Shown here in pieces: positions 52,454 through 56,082 of a stretch of DNA of 56,082 bases. Numbering within the stretch: the stretch's first letter is position 1; every line of letters begins with the position of its first letter. The stretch spans positions 1 to 56,082 of the forward strand of contig JAPPNO010000130.1 of NCBI GenBank assembly GCA_028873845.1. The letters run 5' to 3'. Position numbers and translations under genes: made by a program. The notes below the pieces were generated by a model that was not told the origin of the DNA, searched no databases, and was given only the letters and a program-made list of their open reading frames with translations. Source of the stretch: Gemmatimonadota bacterium (GTDB taxonomy: Bacteria > Gemmatimonadota > Gemmatimonadetes > Longimicrobiales > Gaopeijiaceae).

Positions 52454-54097
52454 TCACCGGTCGTCCTCCGAGATCGGTCGCGTGAGCGTGGGGTACTTGA
52501 TCCCCAGCTGCTCCAGGTAGGACTCGAAGCGAGTCTCGTCGTAATAGAACTGCTTCAGCAGGGGACGGTACATGTCCATGATCTCCCGGTTGAGATCGAT
52601 CGGCGGCGGGTCTTCGGGTCCGATGAAGGGAATATACTCGACTCCCGCGCTCTGATCCTCCCGGAAGTACGTCCACGCCTCCTCGACCAGCTCCGGCTGC
52701 GCGAAGAGTTGAAGCGCCGTGCGGGCCAGCACGCGGGCGCCCGCCACCGCTCCCTTGTGCGCGATGGGCGTGGCCATCGCCATGGCGCTCGACCAGTGGT
52801 GACCCGGCAGCCCCGGCACATTCGACGGGAAGCGCAGGGTCACCGTGGGCACGTTCCAGGAGATGTCACCGATGTCGTCGGATCCGCCGCTCCGGCGCGG
52901 GCCCGGCGTGCCGAGTTGCGAGAGCGAGGTCGGCATCCCCGACGCGACGCTCCCCACCGACTGCTGCACCGCGCTGGCGAAGTCGTGATCGTCGTCGGTC
53001 CACTCCGGGAGCCCCACGTCCTGGATGTGCTCATACATCGTCTCGGCCACGACCCTGTTGAAGTGCCGCGGCCAGGCGGCCCCGATGATCCGGTAGGACA
53101 TCTCGGTGTCGGTCATCATGGCCGCGCCCTCGGCGATGCGGATGGCCGTGTCGAAGTTGCGTTTGATGCCCTCGTAGTCCATCTCGCGGATGAAATACCA
53201 GACCGAGGCGCTCGGCGGCACGACGTTCGGCTGGTCGCCCCCGTCGCTGATCACGTAGTGGGATCGCTGGTTCGGGTGAAGGTGCTCGCGGCGGAAGTTC
53301 CACGCGACATTCATCAGCTCGACCGCGTCCAGCGCGCTGCGGCCCCGCCACGGAGAGCCCGCACCGTGCGCCGCCTCGCCTTCGAAGGTGAACTCCACCG
53401 AGACGAGCCCCGTCCCGCTTCCCTGCCCCCAGCTCACCGACAGGTTGCTGCTGACATGGGTGAAGAGGGTGACGTCGATGTCCTCCATGTAGCCGTCCCG
53501 CACGTACCACGCCTTCGAGCCCAACTGCTCCTCGGCGACCCCGGGCCAGAGCACCAGCGTCCCCTGAATGCCCTCGGCCTCCATGACCTCCTTGAGCGCG
53601 AGCGCCGCCACCACGTTCACCGCCTGCCCGGAGTTGTGACCCTCGCCGTGGCCCGGCGCGCCCGGAACCAGCGGATCGTGATAGGCCACGCCCGGCTTCT
53701 GGCTGGCCTTCGGAATCCCGTCAATGTCCGACCCGAAGGAGATGACCGGCTCTCCGCTACCCCAGCGCGCGAACCAGGCCGTCGGGATGCCCACGGGCGC
53801 GTGTTCGATGGCGAACCCGTTGTCCTCGAGGATGCCCGTGATGTAGGCCGAGGTCTCGATTTCCTGCTGCCCGAGTTCGGAGAAGGAGAAGATCTTGTCG
53901 ACCATGACCTGGGCCAGCTTGGCGCGCTCCAGGACTCCCGCTTCGACGCGTGCGACGAGGGGCTTGAGCTGCCCGTCGGAGAGCACCTGGGCGGTGGCTG
54001 GGGCGGGGGTGGTGAGGAGGGTGGTGAGGAGGGCGGCGACGGCGGAGGGCGTGGTGGGGAGGGCGGCCAGCGTTGCAGCGGTGGTTCGGTTGGGCAT
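52454..54097 (-). CDS. Exported M20-family amidohydrolase (AbgB-like)
   Basis: The 547-residue protein has a signal peptide (AALLTTLLTTPAPATAQ). It has the M20 layout with the AbgB-type pattern: VISFGSDIDGIPKASQKPGV (first metal Asp), GHGEGHNSGQAVNVVAALAL (His/Gly region), LWPGVAEEQLGSKAW (catalytic Glu-Glu), a dimerisation lid with GLVSVEFTFEGEAAHGAGSP, and PGLPGHHWSSAMAMATPIAH (final His). M20 AbgB proteins hydrolyse amides such as aminobenzoyl-glutamate. The weak start context suggests moderate expression. Single gene with 600 bp of non-coding DNA upstream. Confidence 0.88.
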   Translation of the reverse strand: MPNRTTAATLAALPTTPSAVAALLTTLLTTPAPATAQVLSDGQLKPLVARVEAGVLERAKLAQVMVDKIFSFSELGQQEIETSAYITGILEDNGFAIEHAPVGIPTAWFARWGSGEPVISFGSDIDGIPKASQKPGVAYHDPLVPGAPGHGEGHNSGQAVNVVAALALKEVMEAEGIQGTLVLWPGVAEEQLGSKAWYVRDGYMEDIDVTLFTHVSSNLSVSWGQGSGTGLVSVEFTFEGEAAHGAGSPWRGRSALDAVELMNVAWNFRREHLHPNQRSHYVISDGGDQPNVVPPSASVWYFIREMDYEGIKRNFDTAIRIAEGAAMMTDTEMSYRIIGAAWPRHFNRVVAETMYEHIQDVGLPEWTDDDHDFASAVQQSVGSVASGMPTSLSQLGTPGPRRSGGSDDIGDISWNVPTVTLRFPSNVPGLPGHHWSSAMAMATPIAHKGAVAGARVLARTALQLFAQPELVEEAWTYFREDQSAGVEYIPFIGPEDPPPIDLNREIMDMYRPLLKQFYYDETRFESYLEQLGIKYPTLTRPISEDDR

Positions 54098-54239
54098 TGA
54101 CGGGGCTGGATCGGGAAGAGACAGGGGAAGAGGGGGCTTTTGAAGATAGGTGGTGGTTGGCCGGGGCGGAAAGATGGGGGGTGGTTAGGCATGCGGGGCC
54201 GTCAACCAGCAACCTCGCACGCCCCTGGTCGGCGTGGAT

Positions 54240-54292
54240 TTCTCGTAATAAGAAAGTGGATTTCTCGTAATAAGGCGCTGCAATTCTCGTAA
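54240..54292. repeat. Three TTCTCGTAA repeats at exactly 22-bp spacing
   Basis: TTCTCGTAA occurs at 54240, 54262 and 54284, i.e. exactly every 22 bp. Units 1 and 2 share 19 identical bases, GTGGATTTCTCGTAATAAG; unit 3 is degenerate (CAATTCTCGTAAAAG). The spacing of about two helical turns puts the repeats on one face of DNA, as in iterons or cooperative operator arrays. No protein gene is adjacent on the plus side. Confidence 0.7.
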
Positions 54293-54575
54293 AAGGGACT
54301 CGATTCACCCGTCTACGAGCGTCCGACCAACCTTCCAAGGGCCTGTTTCGTCCTGACCGGCTTCGCCGACATCTTCCGGTCCGCGCGTGTGCCGGAGACG
54401 CCGCCCGGTACATAGCCCCGCCCTGGAAGCTGCTGCCCTTGTTAGGTTGCCGAGCTTCGGGACTGTCGCCGCAACCTGATCGACCGGCTGGCAGGACGCA
54501 GCGGCGGCCGCACGAGTCCGACGGCGGTCCCGGATTGGTCGAGATGTCCCCGCCAGAAACCTGCACAGTTTCAAT

Positions 54576-54587
54576 TTGGTATACCAA
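54576..54587. promoter_or_regulatory. TTGGTATACCAA palindrome, GntR/UxuR-like operator
   Basis: This perfect 12-bp palindrome matches the core of the UxuR/ExuR-type and other FadR-subfamily GntR operators (consensus around TTGGTATACCAA). No GntR regulator or regulated gene is in the window nearby, so it is an orphan site; chance occurrence is possible. Confidence 0.4.
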
Positions 54588-54704
54588 GTCCGACGGATGC
54601 CACCTGAGATTATGTATAGCTTTTCGCCAAATGGAAGATCGGATGTCCATTCCAGTTTACAAAATGTAAAGTGAAGCTGACATGCCGGAGACGGTCGGTC
54701 GGGG

Positions 54705-54921
54705 TTTCTATCCCGGCACCCGCGCGGGGGGAGGCCGAGGGCACCTCCCCGTGCCCGAGCGCCGACAGAGGTCTATCCCCGCGCTCGCGGGGAAGCCGTT
54801 GCCTTCCACACGGGCGACGAGGTGCTGCCAGGTCTATCCCCGCGGCCGCGGGAAACACAACATGGGAATCTACTCGGAGAAGCACGTGCTGGGTGGATCT
54901 CCCGGCGCTCGTGGGGAAGCC
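54705..54921 (-). CRISPR. Degenerate type I-E CRISPR array remnant, four repeats
   Basis: Four repeat copies of 28 bases around CTATCCCCGCG..CGCGGGGAAG lie near 54705-54736, 54770-54797, 54831-54858 and 54894-54921. Copies 2 and 3 start exactly 61 bases apart, the I-E unit length, leaving a 33-base spacer; the first and last copies are more diverged. The hairpin CCCCGCG/CGCGGGG is the I-E repeat core. The known I-E handle orientation implies transcription on the minus strand, with the leader side near 54922, where another element begins. No cas genes are present. An inactive relic. Confidence 0.7.
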
Positions 54922-55009
54922 GTCCCACTTGCTCGTCCGCGTCGCCATGGCGCTGGTCTAGTCTAGGCCGCTTGCGGGCTAAGCATCGTGAAAAAGTTGA
55001 GGATGCGGC

Positions 55010-56074
55010 TCAAGCGGCGATGCCGACGGTGGTGAAGAGGCTTCGCATTTCCTGATGAACAGCGGCGTAGCGTTGGTCCAGGATGCTGCTGATGCGGGGT
55101 GCAGGCGGTGTGCAGGACGAGGACGCCGCGGCGAGGAGTGGGCAGACCACCTTGTCGCGAAGCAGGAGCAGCGCGGCCATCGCACGCAGTGATGCGGGAT
55201 CCACGCGGTATCGGCGTGAACGCGGGATCATGGCGGCCAACCCCTTGCAGCGGAACTTCCTGAGGTCGTAGGCGGCGCGACCCGGCGAGTACCCTTCGTC
55301 GTCGAGGACCCGGGCGACCTTCGCGGCGAGCTCCGAGGAGGTGAACCCCGCCGGGTTCGGGGAGAGCGCGAGGAGGGCCTGCATCACGGCGCGGGCGCGA
55401 GGACGGTTGATGTCGATGCCACCGACGCGGACGGCGCCGAGGTGGCCCGGCCGGGGGAGCCGGTCGAGCAGCCCTGCATCGATGAAGGTCGCGTCCAGAC
55501 AGTCGAGCACCTCGACGAAGCGGTCGACCATCTGCCGAAGGGCCTCGACCGCCTCGGGAAAGTACGACGCGCCGAGCCGGCACCCCAGATCTCGGGCATT
55601 GTGCGCCATGGCCTCGATGCGGAGCACGCGCTCGCCTTTCGTGTAGATCTTCAGCACCAAACGCCTGAAGCGGATGCGCAGGATCGTCAGATCGTACTCA
55701 GGTGTCTCGAGCGAGACCTCCACGACCGGAGCTCGCGGCTGCCCCTTGTGTCGCCTCGGACGCTGCCGGCGTCCGAAGAGGGTCTTCACGGTGCGTAGGT
55801 CCAGCGGGCCCCGGACCCGGTCGATCAGGGCGCTGAAGACCCGGTCCATCTTCTGGCCGCTGGTGAAGAGCAGGTTGCGGCTGTACTCGGCCTGGAAGAC
55901 GGAGTAGTGGTAGCGGAACCCCGTCCGCTCCTGGTCGGCGAGGTCCAGCCTGAAGCACAGAACCGCCGAGTAGATCCAACGCTCCGATGGAGTGGACGCC
56001 CCCTCCCGGCGGCATCGCGATGTGCCGAGGATGGTACTGTAAGCGATCGCGACCTTGAGAGGTCTGACCATCAC
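55010..56074 (-). CDS. Uncharacterised multi-domain protein, N-terminus probably beyond window
   Basis: The frame to 56074 begins without a ribosome-binding site, so the true start is probably beyond the window edge. Recognisable blocks are GFRYHYSVFQAEYSRNLLF, LIDRVRGPLDLRTVKTLFG, LTILRIRFRRLVLKIYTKGE, RVLRIEAMAHNARDLG, GGIDINRPRARAVMQALLAL and a C-terminal winged-helix-like AAKVARVLDDEGYSPGRAAY DLRKFRCKGL, followed by a basic tail. From memory this matches a family of hypothetical proteins found in many environmental genomes, often several copies and near mobile DNA; its function is unknown. Regulator or transposon-linked role is possible. It replaced the leader side of the CRISPR relic. 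Confidence 0.65.
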   Translation of the reverse strand: MMVRPLKVAIAYSTILGTSRCRREGASTPSERWIYSAVLCFRLDLADQERTGFRYHYSVFQAEYSRNLLFTSGQKMDRVFSALIDRVRGPLDLRTVKTLFGRRQRPRRHKGQPRAPVVEVSLETPEYDLTILRIRFRRLVLKIYTKGERVLRIEAMAHNARDLGCRLGASYFPEAVEALRQMVDRFVEVLDCLDATFIDAGLLDRLPRPGHLGAVRVGGIDINRPRARAVMQALLALSPNPAGFTSSELAAKVARVLDDEGYSPGRAAYDLRKFRCKGLAAMIPRSRRYRVDPASLRAMAALLLLRDKVVCPLLAAASSSCTPPAPRISSILDQRYAAVHQEMRSLFTTVGIAA

Positions 56075-56082
56075 AGGGAGGA

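Larger units (their letters stand above)
54098..54704. other. Non-coding region with repeats and operator-like sites
   Basis: No supported gene. It contains the 22-bp phased repeats (54240-54292), the GntR/UxuR-like palindrome (54576-54587) and, from about 54565 to 54700, an AT-rich stretch bordering the CRISPR remnant. The rest is unremarkable. Confidence 0.5.

Noticed and set aside
1..56082. tRNA, rRNA and riboswitch genes
   Set aside because: I saw no tRNA-like cloverleaf ends, rRNA cores or known riboswitch motifs, although a dedicated scan was not possible.

Overview
The window is high-GC DNA densely packed with exported proteins: lipoprotein six-bladed beta-propellers, zinc metallopeptidases, BNR/Asp-box propellers, Tat-signal enzymes and TPR proteins. 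That repertoire, with the repeated G-E-G-P-G-E-F propeller motif and small ATGA-coupled operons, suggests a Gemmatimonadota-like heterotroph living on peptides and organic acids. This placement is inferred from protein style, because the window has no rRNA, tRNA or other marker gene. Two large genes each carry one apparent frameshift, so some breaks may be assembly errors.

Layout. 1-3 kb is a graveyard: a decayed ISNCY-type transposase that cut a propeller gene, a thioredoxin-like protein fused in frame to that propeller's leader, a lipase 3' fragment and an orphan operator-like palindrome. 3-6.1 kb carries a secreted TPR protein and a Tat-exported MalY/PatB-type PLP enzyme. 6.3-10.6 kb is a toxin-antitoxin and defence islet: DUF433, VapC, a probable antitoxin-HEPN fusion, the scar of an MmeI-type restriction-modification gene, MntA-HepT, and Phd-VapC. 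10.6-26.8 kb holds seven propeller lipoproteins (one frameshifted), a giant M14 peptidase, a lipase-like lipoprotein, an ECF sigma/anti-sigma pair and an exported NAD-binding epimerase. The sigma gene heads a minus-strand run of overlapping genes that leads into the propellers, so the propellers may be its regulon.

26.9-39.4 kb encodes more secreted proteins: a frameshifted Asp-box protein, an M8-like zincin with Ig-like repeats, a DUF5117-type zincin, an outer-membrane barrel, a short propeller, a TonB-like protein and an amidohydrolase. 39.4-47.4 kb looks like an organic-acid module: acyl-CoA dehydrogenase, CitE-like lyase, MaoC-type double-hotdog hydratase (together resembling itaconyl/mesaconyl/citramalyl-CoA chemistry), a phenylacetate-CoA-ligase-like enzyme, and LivF- and LivK-like transport parts without permeases. 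47.7-54.1 kb has an Rpn-type nuclease, an ABC/FtsX exporter with a nearby DUF3299 protein (possibly metal-linked), a plant-type LRR lipoprotein and an M20 amidohydrolase.

54.1-56.1 kb is gene-poor but structured: three exact 22-bp-spaced repeats, a GntR/UxuR-like palindrome, a degenerate type I-E CRISPR array without cas genes, and an uncharacterised protein running to the window edge. The best candidates for something undescribed are the VapC/antitoxin-HEPN pair (6.6-8.1 kb), the sigma-linked propeller expansion and the 22-bp iterons. Family assignments come from motif reading and memory; no database search was run.
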